A stretch of 7,304 bases of DNA from Bacilli bacterium (lineage in GTDB: Bacteria > Bacillota_I > Bacilli_A > RF39 > UBA660). How positions within the stretch are numbered: position 1 is the stretch's first letter; each line of letters starts with the position of its first letter. The translations under genes and the position numbers were made by a program. The notes under the pieces were generated by a model, which worked only from the letters and a program-made list of their open reading frames with translations, did no database searches and had not been told where the DNA came from. Location: positions 1-7,304 of the forward strand of contig JAFPMR010000018.1 in assembly GCA_017411235.1 (NCBI GenBank). Direction: 5' to 3'. This document shows positions 1 through 5,698 of the stretch, one piece after another.

Positions 1-89
1 AAAAATTAGTTGAACATAAAGAGTACATTCATGAGTATGGTGTAGATATGCCAGAAGTTAGTACTTGGAAATGGAATAAAGAACAATAA
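1..89 (+). CDS. xfp: Phosphoketolase C-terminal fragment (xylulose-5-P/fructose-6-P), partial
   Basis: Only the last 28 codons are present; the reading frame begins at base 3 and stops at TAA 87-89. The residues include EYIHEYGVDMPEVSTWKW, which resembles the conserved phosphoketolase C-terminus (H-x-x-Y-I-x-x-x-G-x-D-(M/L)-P-E-(I/V)-x-x-W-x-W) as I remember it from lactic acid bacteria and bifidobacteria. The enzyme is a thiamine-diphosphate cytosolic protein that cleaves xylulose-5-P or fructose-6-P with phosphate to give acetyl-phosphate plus an aldose phosphate, and it is central to heterofermentative sugar catabolism. The stop is followed at once by a U-tailed hairpin shared with the convergent membrane operon. 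The call rests on a short tail, so it is good but not decisive; the body of the gene lies outside the window. Confidence 0.72.
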   Translation, partial: KLVEHKEYIHEYGVDMPEVSTWKWNKEQ

Positions 90-119
90 AAAAGATATCA
101 CATTGTGATATCTTTTTTT
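88..119. terminator. Bidirectional intrinsic terminator between the phosphoketolase and membrane-protein genes
   Basis: The arms GATATCAC (94-101) and GTGATATC (105-112) pair perfectly around the loop ATT. They are extended outward by six A:T pairs, which supply a U-tract for transcripts in either direction. The hairpin begins at the stop of the + gene (87-89) and its right edge touches the stop of the - gene (118-120). Confidence 0.85.
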
Positions 120-942
120 ATGTTGTTATTACTTCTGGTTTCTTAATCTTCTTACCTACGACAATTCCTACTATAGATAGAACTATTATTACGATGAATA
201 TTAGTACTAATTTAGCAAAGACACCAGTTACATTACTTAGGATAACTTTAGATATTAAATCACCATCAATTGGTATTAACTTAGTAAGTAATGCTATTGC
301 ACCATTAGCAAGTAATCCTAAAATACTAATTACTAGTGTTACTATACATAATGGAACTAAGCTTTGATTAATTAATACTATTAGTGCTCCACATACTAGT
401 ATTCCAATTAGAACACCATAATAGATTTTATTATTATATGCTACTCCTAAGATTTCTAAAGCTTGTTTAGAATCTGGATCCATTTGTTTCATGTCTTTTT
501 TTATTTCTTTTACAGCATTATCTAATTCTTCATCTATGTTATCTAGATTAATTTCTTCACCAGTTTTTTCTTCATATTTTTTAGCGAATTTTTTAATAGC
601 TTTTTTAAGATCTTTTGTTTCTATTTCATCTGAAGCTCCTGCTGCATATCTTAATACTTGACTAGTAAAATTACCAAATTCATCATATAAGTCATCAACG
701 TCAATGTATTCTTCCATTTCGCTAATAGCTTCTGTTAATTCTTCTGTTGTTATTTCTTCTTTACTATCGATGAAATCTCCAAAATTTAGTTTACCAGATT
801 CTTTTACGATATCTTTGGCAATATTACCAATGTTGTCTCCTGATAATAATATTCTACTTGCAGTTAGGACACCAAATGTTCCAATAAGAATGAACATTGC
901 TATTCCTAACATAATTGTTAAAAATACTTTTAATGCTTTCAT
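118..942 (-). CDS. Four-helix membrane protein with large extracellular domain, downstream paralogue
   Basis: Unrecognised family, 274 aa. One hydrophobic segment lies at about residues 5-29, followed by a highly charged, helix-prone, Glu/Lys/Asp-rich region (about 30-171). Three more membrane segments lie at about 172-191, 195-220 and 241-263, and the protein ends in a basic tail (KKIKK). The positive-inside rule puts both termini in the cytoplasm and the 140-residue acidic region outside. The first helix could be read as a signal peptide, but no lipobox or clear cleavage site is seen, so a membrane anchor is more likely. The start ATG is preceded by AAAGGAG inside the 3' end of the upstream gene, and it overlaps that gene's TGA stop as ATGA, suggesting translational coupling. 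Architecture and a local match around Y-x-x-G...YE-x-x-TG (residues 99-128) indicate it is a diverged paralogue of its upstream partner. No enzymatic motif is visible. Confidence 0.85.
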   Translation of the reverse strand: MKALKVFLTIMLGIAMFILIGTFGVLTASRILLSGDNIGNIAKDIVKESGKLNFGDFIDSKEEITTEELTEAISEMEEYIDVDDLYDEFGNFTSQVLRYAAGASDEIETKDLKKAIKKFAKKYEEKTGEEINLDNIDEELDNAVKEIKKDMKQMDPDSKQALEILGVAYNNKIYYGVLIGILVCGALIVLINQSLVPLCIVTLVISILGLLANGAIALLTKLIPIDGDLISKVILSNVTGVFAKLVLIFIVIIVLSIVGIVVGKKIKKPEVITT

Positions 943-1883
943 TTAAACTCTCCTTTGTTTTCTCCCATGTTATTAAATTGTTTTAAACTATCTTGTGGAT
1001 AGATTTGGCTATTTAATGGCATAGGACCATTTTGTTGATCTATATTTGTCATATATTGTGGTATAGCTGTTTCAGTTACTTGTTGTAACTGTGGTTTATC
1101 TTTTCTCTTATATAATATCTTTATTAAGAAGAAGATTAGTAAAGCTGTGAAACCAATAGCAAAACAAATAATAGATATCTTTTTAAATTTAATACTTAGT
1201 TCTCCTAAGATTTTTAATAAGAAGTCATTCAAGGTTATTTCATGACTATATTTGTCTATCAATATTTTTAGGATTAAGGCTCCTACTCCATTAGAAATAA
1301 ATACTGATGAGATATGTAATAATATTTGTTTTATATCTCTATTTAAGATAATAATAATTATTATACAAGCAAGTATAATAGCTATTGTTATATCTTGTAC
1401 TTTTTGATCATAGACAAATCCTACTACTTTTTTTACTCTTTTAGATATAAATGAAGTTTTAGCCATGTTTTCATCTAAATCATAAAAGAACTTAAAACTT
1501 TGAGTACGATCTGCATCTAATCCTGTAGATGTTTCGTAGTCTTCTAAGTAACCATCTACTTTTTCTTTTAATTCATTAAATTCTGGTTTTTCTACGTTTG
1601 GTACACCATTAGAATATAAGACATATTCAGCAAAGAATTTAATATATAAATCTTCTATTTCTTCGTTATTAAAATATTTTTTGTAATTATCTGTTGTATT
1701 AGATCCATTTACTAGTTTAATAAAATAGTCATCTGAATATGTATCTCTTGAATGATATACTGTTTTAATTACATTAGATAAGTTATCTACAGTTAAATTC
1801 TTTTTAGTTATTACAACAAAACTAAAGACGAAGATCGCCATTATAAGAATAAAACCTGCGAGATTAGAAATTATTTTTTTCAC
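939..1883 (-). CDS. Four-helix membrane protein with large extracellular domain and Q/P/N-rich cytoplasmic tail, upstream paralogue
   Basis: Unrecognised family, 314 aa. The layout mirrors the downstream gene: one hydrophobic helix (about 5-26), an extracellular charged region (about 27-163), then three helices at about 164-181, 187-209 and 233-257. The second helix contains an unusual run of isoleucines. Unlike its partner it carries a 57-residue cytoplasmic extension (about 258-314), basic at first (YKRKDK) and then rich in Gln, Pro, Asn and Met, probably disordered. The start is GTG at 1883-1881, preceded by AAGGTGATGAG; the nearby ATG at 1887 is out of frame and stops after two codons. 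It is first in a two-gene operon with a 4-bp ATGA overlap. Its 5' end lies 55 bp from the divergent sirtuin start. I cannot assign a function; a two-component membrane complex is the natural inference from pairing and coupling. Confidence 0.85.
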   Translation of the reverse strand: MKKIISNLAGFILIMAIFVFSFVVITKKNLTVDNLSNVIKTVYHSRDTYSDDYFIKLVNGSNTTDNYKKYFNNEEIEDLYIKFFAEYVLYSNGVPNVEKPEFNELKEKVDGYLEDYETSTGLDADRTQSFKFFYDLDENMAKTSFISKRVKKVVGFVYDQKVQDITIAIILACIIIIIILNRDIKQILLHISSVFISNGVGALILKILIDKYSHEITLNDFLLKILGELSIKFKKISIICFAIGFTALLIFFLIKILYKRKDKPQLQQVTETAIPQYMTNIDQQNGPMPLNSQIYPQDSLKQFNNMGENKGEFK

Positions 1884-1938
1884 CTCATCACCTTATCTTT
1901 CTATATAAATTATAATATAATATAGGTGGTGATGCTAG
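1884..1938. promoter_or_regulatory. Divergent promoter region between the membrane-protein operon and the sirtuin gene
   Basis: This 55-bp gap is almost entirely A/T between two Shine-Dalgarno sites. TATAAT occurs on the + strand at 1911-1916 and on the - strand at 1914-1909, and TATATA lies at 1902-1907. For the + gene, TTCACC (1879-1884) is 17 bp from TATATA and leaves room for a short leader before the ribosome site AGGTGGTG at 1924-1931. No good -35 box is seen for the - operon. The exact promoters are therefore uncertain. Confidence 0.45.
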
Positions 1939-2655
1939 ATGGAAAATTATGAAAAGCTACAAAAGATTATCGATGATTCTAAGAGTATTGTCTTTTTTGG
2001 TGGTGCTGGTGTAAGTACCGAATCTGGAATTAAAGATTTTAGAAGTGTTGATGGTTTATATAATGAAAAATATGATTATCCTCCAGAAATAATGCTTAGT
2101 AGAACTTTCTTTGATGAACATCCAGAAGAGTTTTATAAGTTCTATAAAGATAAATTAAATCCTGAAGGAATTGAACCTAATGTTACTCATAAGTATTTAG
2201 TTAAACTTGAAAAAGAAGGAAAACTTAAAGCTGTTATTACGCAAAATATTGATGGCTTACATGAGAAAGCTGGCAGTAAGAATGTTTTACTTTTACATGG
2301 TACTACATATGTTAATCATTGTATGAATTGCGGCAAGGAATATGATTATAAGTATGTATTTAATAGTAAAGGAATACCTAGATGTAGTTGTGGCGGTATT
2401 ATTAAACCAGATGTAGTTTTATATGAAGAACCTTTAAATGATGTTACTGTAGCTAAAGCTATTGATGCTATTGGTAATTGTGATACTTTAATAGTTGCTG
2501 GTACTAGTTTAGTTGTATATCCTGCTGCTATGTATGTTAATTATTTTAGAGGTAAACATCTAGTTATTATTAATAAAGATTTTACTCAGTATGATTATAA
2601 AGCTGAGTTAGTTATTCATGATAAGATGGGAAATATTTTTAGTAAATTAAAATAA
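1939..2655 (+). CDS. cobB: NAD-dependent protein deacylase, Sir2/sirtuin family
   Basis: A complete sirtuin of 238 aa, the usual length for single-domain bacterial members. It removes acetyl or related acyl groups from lysine while consuming NAD+, giving nicotinamide and O-acyl-ADP-ribose, in the cytoplasm. Motifs appear in order: the Rossmann NAD loop GAGVSTESGIKDFR (22-35), TQNIDGLH (101-108), catalytic His120 in LLHGTT, a zinc site of four cysteines (C128, C131, C149, C151; CxxC and CxC), KPDVVLYEE (156-164), and the NAD-binding GTSLVVYPAA (188-197). No Tyr-x-x-Arg acyl-pocket motif of SIRT5-like desuccinylases is apparent, so a deacetylase activity is the simpler guess. ATG 1939 is preceded by AGGTGGTG; the ATG at 1932 is out of frame and soon stops. 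The gene has its own promoter region and converges on the VWA gene, sharing a terminator. No macrodomain or lipoate-pathway gene lies beside it, so nothing marks it as an SirTM-type ADP-ribosylating sirtuin. Confidence 0.95.
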   Translation: MENYEKLQKIIDDSKSIVFFGGAGVSTESGIKDFRSVDGLYNEKYDYPPEIMLSRTFFDEHPEEFYKFYKDKLNPEGIEPNVTHKYLVKLEKEGKLKAVITQNIDGLHEKAGSKNVLLLHGTTYVNHCMNCGKEYDYKYVFNSKGIPRCSCGGIIKPDVVLYEEPLNDVTVAKAIDAIGNCDTLIVAGTSLVVYPAAMYVNYFRGKHLVIINKDFTQYDYKAELVIHDKMGNIFSKLK

Positions 2656-2677
2656 CCAAGTTAAACTTGGTTATTTT
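2649..2677. terminator. Bidirectional terminator overlapping both convergent stop codons (sirtuin / VWA)
   Basis: AAAATAACCAAG (2649-2660) pairs with CTTGGTTATTTT (2666-2677) around the loop TTAAA, giving a 12-bp stem with a GC-containing core and A/T flanks that serve as U-tracts on either strand. The sirtuin stop (2653-2655) is inside the left arm and the VWA stop (2663-2661) is in the loop. Only 5 bp separate the two reading frames. Confidence 0.85.
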
Positions 2678-3269
2678 CTATGTAGTTATCTAGATCTTGT
2701 TTCCAGTTTGAAGATAGTGATTTTTCTTCACATATGCAGTCAAAGGCTTTACCTACAGAAGCAAATAATGTATCTACTCCTCTTCTACTCTTTTTATAGT
2801 TAGCAGTATTAGATGTTCTAATACCAATAGATGATGCTTCAGAGTATGAATCTATATTGGCACCAATATAGATGAATTCCCAATTAGAGTGTTTCTTGAT
2901 TAGTTTTCTTATTTTTTCTTTATCATATTCATGAGATGCATTTTCTAAACCATCTGTTGTAATAACAAATAATACTTTGTTATTTTTTATTTTCTTATCT
3001 AATGAATTTATTGTTTTACCAATAGCGTCCATTAATGCTGTACAACCTCTTACATAGTATTCTTTTGGAGTTAGTTTTTTTACCTCAGTTATATTCTTTC
3101 TTTCATATAGTACTTCGTATTGGTCATCAAATAATACTGTTGTTACTTTAGTATTTTTATTCTTCTTATGACTTTTTATAAAGTAATTAAATCCTCCGAT
3201 AGTATCTTCTTCAATTCCTGACATAGATCCACTACGATCTAAGATAAATACGATATCTTGTTCTTTCAT
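2661..3269 (-). CDS. Single-domain VWA (von Willebrand factor A) protein with intact MIDAS
   Basis: 202 aa, essentially one VWA domain with no signal peptide or membrane segment, so probably cytoplasmic. VWA domains of this kind mediate metal-dependent protein-protein contacts and often act with a separate effector. The metal-ion-dependent adhesion site is complete: DRSGSMSG supplies Asp11, Ser13 and Ser15; Thr77 lies in RGCTALMDAIG; Asp106 lies in TTDGLEN. The first residues already form the first beta strand (DIVFILD), so the start is right. AGAGGAGG precedes the ATG and is formed by the last codons of the upstream 129-aa gene, whose stop is 1 bp away, so the two are co-transcribed and probably translationally coupled. 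It resembles the stand-alone TerY/YegL-like VWA class in general terms, but no tellurite-resistance genes are nearby and that role should not be assumed. Confidence 0.9.
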   Translation of the reverse strand: MKEQDIVFILDRSGSMSGIEEDTIGGFNYFIKSHKKNKNTKVTTVLFDDQYEVLYERKNITEVKKLTPKEYYVRGCTALMDAIGKTINSLDKKIKNNKVLFVITTDGLENASHEYDKEKIRKLIKKHSNWEFIYIGANIDSYSEASSIGIRTSNTANYKKSRRGVDTLFASVGKAFDCICEEKSLSSNWKQDLDNYIENNQV

Positions 3270-3270
3270 T

Positions 3271-3660
3271 TTATTTTCCTCCTCTAATGATTTTATTTAT
3301 TTCTTCATATAAATCTGTATGATTTATAATGTTGAAATATTGGTTATTATAGTTTCCTTCGATATGGAAACTGGCATCAAAGATTCTTAAGTATTCAAAT
3401 GATTTATTTAGTATTTTTTCTTCAATGAACTTTATTATGCTTTGATATTTTTTATTACTTAGTTTTTCTCCTTTGCTGATTCCTTCTTTAGTTACTTTAC
3501 CTTCTAAGAAAGGAGCGATTCTTTGATATTCATGATAGTAATAGATGTTTTGATCTTTAGTTACTATGAAACCTGATCTACCTGGTGTTGGACTTAATCC
3601 TGCCCAACTATATACTTCTATTAAGATATTTTTTCTTAGTTCTTCTAATTTGTTTTTCAT
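3271..3660 (-). CDS. Conserved-looking 129-aa protein of unknown function, co-transcribed with VWA gene
   Basis: Not recognised. I chose the ATG at 3660 because AGAGGG (3675-3670) lies 9 bases upstream. A longer reading from GTG 3717 would add 19 residues but has no ribosome site and would run through the divergent promoter region. The protein is soluble, with no signal or membrane helix. Visible features are an N-terminal helix (about 1-18), a Gly/Pro/Ser-rich segment AGLSPTPGRSGFIV (20-33) that looks like a tight conserved loop, an aromatic strand NIYYYHEY (38-45), a Lys-rich middle helix (about 69-86), and a C-terminal strand-rich part with FDASFHIEGNYNNQYFN (94-110) ending in GGK. Those last codons supply the Shine-Dalgarno of the VWA gene. 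Tight coupling suggests that the product works with the VWA protein, perhaps as its ligand; this is inference. Confidence 0.75.
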   Translation of the reverse strand: MKNKLEELRKNILIEVYSWAGLSPTPGRSGFIVTKDQNIYYYHEYQRIAPFLEGKVTKEGISKGEKLSNKKYQSIIKFIEEKILNKSFEYLRIFDASFHIEGNYNNQYFNIINHTDLYEEINKIIRGGK

Positions 3661-3733
3661 TTCTTTTTTCCCTCTTTCTGATATAATGATATTAGAAATA
3701 AGACCTTTTTTGGTCACTTAGAAGGAGACATTT
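3661..3733. promoter_or_regulatory. Divergent promoter region with bulged palindrome (129-aa/VWA operon and HTH gene)
   Basis: On the - strand, GTGACC (3717-3712) matches four of six -35 bases and is 17 bp from TAATAT (3694-3689), with AGAGGG at 3675-3670 as ribosome site. On the + strand, TATAAT lies at 3682-3687 with no convincing -35, and GAAGGAG (3721-3727) is the ribosome site, 6 bases before ATG 3734. An inverted repeat, GACC-N6-GGTC (3702-3715), extends through a two-base bulge to TAA...TTA (3699-3720). It covers the - strand -35 and falls in the likely + leader, just before the + Shine-Dalgarno. It could be an operator for the adjacent HTH protein or a leader hairpin. Confidence 0.5.
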
Positions 3734-4279
3734 ATGAAAGATAAGTTATTAGCTTATATTAATGAAAACTTGCATAAATCAGGCGTTTTAGGCTTTAAAA
3801 AAGCCAGATACAATGTAGATCAGGCTCGTTGTTTAAGTTCAGCTAAGTTAGAAGAGATGGAATCGGTAGTAGATAGATCTAATGATTTCTTATATGATGC
3901 AGAATATTCTAACGTAGATGATTATATTACCAATAATAAAGATGATGAAAAGTTTCAAAAACTATTATTTAAGTATATTGATGAACGTGGTTTAAAAGAT
4001 AGTGATGTTTATAAAAAGGTACATATTGATAGAAGATTATTCTCTAAGATAAGAAATGATGAATATCATCCTAGTAAAGAAACAGTTATCTTATTAGGTT
4101 TAGCACTAGAATTAAGTGAAAAGGAATTTGATGAATTTATTACTAGTGCTAGTTATTCTTTACCTAAAAACAACGTTTATGATTTAATTATTAGATTCTG
4201 TTTTGTAGAAGGTATTTATAAATTAAAGCAAGTTAATGAATTATTAGATTCATATAATTGTAAATTATTTTCATATTAA
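3734..4279 (+). CDS. HTH (Cro/C1-type) domain protein, putative regulator of the divergent VWA operon
   Basis: 181 aa, cytosolic. Residues about 74-140 fit a five-helix Cro/C1-type helix-turn-helix: FQKLLFKYIDERG, then KDSDVYKKVHI, then the recognition-helix region DRRLFSKIRNDEYHPSKET, then ILLGLALELSEKEFDEFI. The Arg/Lys-rich third helix followed by P-S-x-x-T and L-x-L-A-L-x-L is the usual family signature. The first 70 residues are helical and charged, and resemble no DNA-binding fold I know. A distinct C-terminal segment (about 142-175; SLPKNNVYDLIIRFCFVEGIYKL followed by NELLDSY) is helical and may be an interaction module. I recall similar HTH proteins with this kind of tail beside VWA genes in Bacillota, but cannot verify it here. 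GAAGGAG lies 6 bases before the ATG. Divergent placement over a palindrome suggests it controls itself and the 129-aa/VWA operon; a non-regulatory role within the same system is equally possible. Confidence 0.8.
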   Translation: MKDKLLAYINENLHKSGVLGFKKARYNVDQARCLSSAKLEEMESVVDRSNDFLYDAEYSNVDDYITNNKDDEKFQKLLFKYIDERGLKDSDVYKKVHIDRRLFSKIRNDEYHPSKETVILLGLALELSEKEFDEFITSASYSLPKNNVYDLIIRFCFVEGIYKLKQVNELLDSYNCKLFSY

Positions 4280-4304
4280 AAAGAAGTATTACTACTTCTT
4301 TTTT
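4278..4304. terminator. Bidirectional terminator between HTH gene and 358-aa gene
   Basis: AAAAAGAAGTA (4278-4288) pairs with TACTTCTTTTT (4293-4303) around the loop TTAC. The T-run continues to 4304 on the + strand and the A-run serves the - strand. The left arm begins in the HTH gene stop (4277-4279), and the TAG stop of the 358-aa gene (4294-4292) lies at the loop/right-arm junction. Confidence 0.8.
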
Positions 4305-5368
4305 AATTGGATATTTTCTTCTCTATTTAATAAATCAGTTAGTACTTCTAGAGGAATAGTACAATGGAAGTCTGCTTCGTCATCTTTAATAGTAAAGAAT
4401 TTAAGACGAGTTCTTGTTCCTCTATTTATTACTTCAACATGATTATCTTGAATACTTTTCATAATGCTTTTTATTAGATAAGGATTATAGATATATGGTT
4501 TTTGTCTGGTTTGATATTGTTCTTGAAATAAGTACATTATGATATTACTTATACGATTCTTTTCACTTTCAAATCTTTCTTGTGCTGTATCAGACAGATG
4601 ACTACAAAAGTCGATTACTCTTTCTTGATAATCTATCTCAATTAGTCTGCCTTTAGCTTTTTCTATCTTTTTTTCGATTTGTTCTAGTTCTGGATGATCA
4701 GAACTAAATTTACCAATACCAATACTTGCACGATAGATTATTGTATCATCTAAGAAATGAGGGTCATGAGTTAGATAGTAATCTAATGCTTGTACTTCTA
4801 ATAAACCTGCTAGTAGTTCTTTAGTTGTATCATCTAATGTATGTAATTCTTGTTTTAATAAGCTATCTAATATTTCATCCATTTTATTCATAAAGTTATC
4901 TTCTGTTTTATGAATATATCTTCTAGTTTCTTTATCTACTCTAAAGGTTGAATTAAAGATTAATCCCCTTTCTTCGTTTGATAATTCTTTTGGAAGTTCT
5001 AGTTGAATTATTTTAGCTCTACTAGGTGGATTAGACATTCTTATAATATTAGATGGTTTGAATTCTATTACGTTGTTTGATTCTGCTTCATAAGATTCTA
5101 CTTTTTTAGCTAAATCAATTAAATACTCTAGTTCTATTACTATTCCGTCATAGTATAGTTTGTTATCTTTTATTACAAAATGATTATCTAAGATATCAAG
5201 TAGCATTTTTTTGTTTCTTATATCTAGTTCTTCAATTGTAGAAAGTCTTGTTTTTAAATATAGTAATACAATACTTAGACATACTGAAAAATCCAAAGAA
5301 GGTTCTTCGGATTTTAGGGTTTCTTTACTATCTAATAATTGTAAATATGTGTTATACTCCCCTGACAT
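4292..5368 (-). CDS. Unknown 358-aa cytosolic protein sharing a C-terminal module with the 497-aa protein
   Basis: Not recognised. It has no signal peptide or membrane helix and is mostly predicted helical, with charged coiled-coil-like stretches (about 225-285). The N-terminal third has a helix-strand-strand-helix unit (about 50-90) containing DNHFVIKDNKLYYDGIVIELEYL. The C-terminus (about 295-350) has the pattern N-x-x-(I)-I-K-x-I...V-x-V-x-N-x-GT...I-x-L-x-x-L-x-x-L, which aligns with residues 429-483 of the 497-aa protein encoded upstream on the same strand. No catalytic motif could be identified. ATG 5368 is preceded by AGGTGAT (5379-5373), which overlaps the TAG stop of the 88-aa gene 8 bp upstream, so the two form an operon. 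The C-terminal module may bind a common partner or nucleic acid, but nothing in the sequence proves it. Confidence 0.8.
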   Translation of the reverse strand: MSGEYNTYLQLLDSKETLKSEEPSLDFSVCLSIVLLYLKTRLSTIEELDIRNKKMLLDILDNHFVIKDNKLYYDGIVIELEYLIDLAKKVESYEAESNNVIEFKPSNIIRMSNPPSRAKIIQLELPKELSNEERGLIFNSTFRVDKETRRYIHKTEDNFMNKMDEILDSLLKQELHTLDDTTKELLAGLLEVQALDYYLTHDPHFLDDTIIYRASIGIGKFSSDHPELEQIEKKIEKAKGRLIEIDYQERVIDFCSHLSDTAQERFESEKNRISNIIMYLFQEQYQTRQKPYIYNPYLIKSIMKSIQDNHVEVINRGTRTRLKFFTIKDDEADFHCTIPLEVLTDLLNREENIQLKKK

Positions 5369-5376
5369 AGTATCAC

Positions 5377-5643
5377 CTATCGTAAATTATATTCTTTAAT
5401 AAATTGTTCTATTTGTTTTTGTAATTTTTTCTTTTCAACTTGTGAATTAGTTGTTTTATATTTACTAATTGCATTTAGGATTTCTGCTTTATCTTCAACA
5501 TCTAAATATAGTTCATATATTTTATCTTTTATATCATCATATATTTTATTATCTTCATCCGGTACCTCTGTAGGTAGTTGGAAGAATTCTGTTAAGTTAT
5601 TACCTAATTCATAGTTTATTGTGTTTCTTACTTTTAAGCCCAT
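5377..5643 (-). CDS. Small unknown 88-aa protein, first gene of a two-gene operon
   Basis: Not recognised. The product is small and soluble. A polar N-terminal part contains a conspicuous FFQLPTEVPDED segment (20-31). It is followed by helices rich in Lys, Glu and Ile (about 34-88) with heptad-like spacing in KKKLQKQIEQFIKEY, suggesting a helical hairpin or short coiled coil. AAGAGGTGATT (5658-5648) is a strong ribosome site 4 bases before the ATG. The gene sits 29 bp downstream of the terminator hairpin of the 497-aa gene and 8 bp ahead of the 358-aa gene, whose Shine-Dalgarno overlaps its stop. A small helical protein placed between two larger proteins that share a module may be an adaptor or subunit of one complex; this is inference from position. 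Confidence 0.75.
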   Translation of the reverse strand: MGLKVRNTINYELGNNLTEFFQLPTEVPDEDNKIYDDIKDKIYELYLDVEDKAEILNAISKYKTTNSQVEKKKLQKQIEQFIKEYNLR

Positions 5644-5672
5644 TTGTAATCACCTCTTATATATTAACATAA

Positions 5673-5698
5673 AAAAAGATGATTTAATCATCTTTTTA
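5673..5698 (-). terminator. Terminator at the end of the 497-aa gene
   Basis: AAAAAGATGAT (5673-5683) pairs with ATCATCTTTTT (5687-5697) around TTA, and seven A residues from 5671 give a U-tract to - strand transcripts. The TAA stop of the 497-aa gene (5698-5696) is at the base of the stem. Only 29 bp remain before the next gene, so some read-through into the 88/358-aa operon is plausible. Confidence 0.75.

Noticed and set aside
704..946. 80-codon open frame on the + strand
   Set aside because: It lies antisense within the membrane-protein gene, has no ribosome site, and reads as a Ser/Ile/Leu-rich shadow of that gene's codons.
1884..1938. Riboswitch or other structured leader between the divergent genes
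   Set aside because: Only 55 bp and almost entirely A/T; too short for a known riboswitch class and with no stable stem.
1939..2655. Sirtuin as SirTM (macrodomain-linked ADP-ribosyltransferase) or as a Sir2 defence effector
   Set aside because: No macrodomain, lipoate ligase or GcvH-like gene, and no Argonaute or HerA partner nearby; catalytic His120 and the four zinc cysteines fit a standard deacylase.
2661..3269. Assignment of the VWA protein to tellurite resistance (TerY)
   Set aside because: Only the general VWA/MIDAS features match, and no ter genes are in the window.
3661..3717. N-terminal extension of the 129-aa protein from GTG 3717
   Set aside because: No ribosome site precedes it. 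It would cover the palindrome and likely promoters, while ATG 3660 has AGAGGG at a good distance.
5211..5399. 62-codon open frame on the + strand
   Set aside because: Antisense to the start of the 358-aa gene, with no Shine-Dalgarno and low-complexity Ser/Leu composition; a shadow frame.
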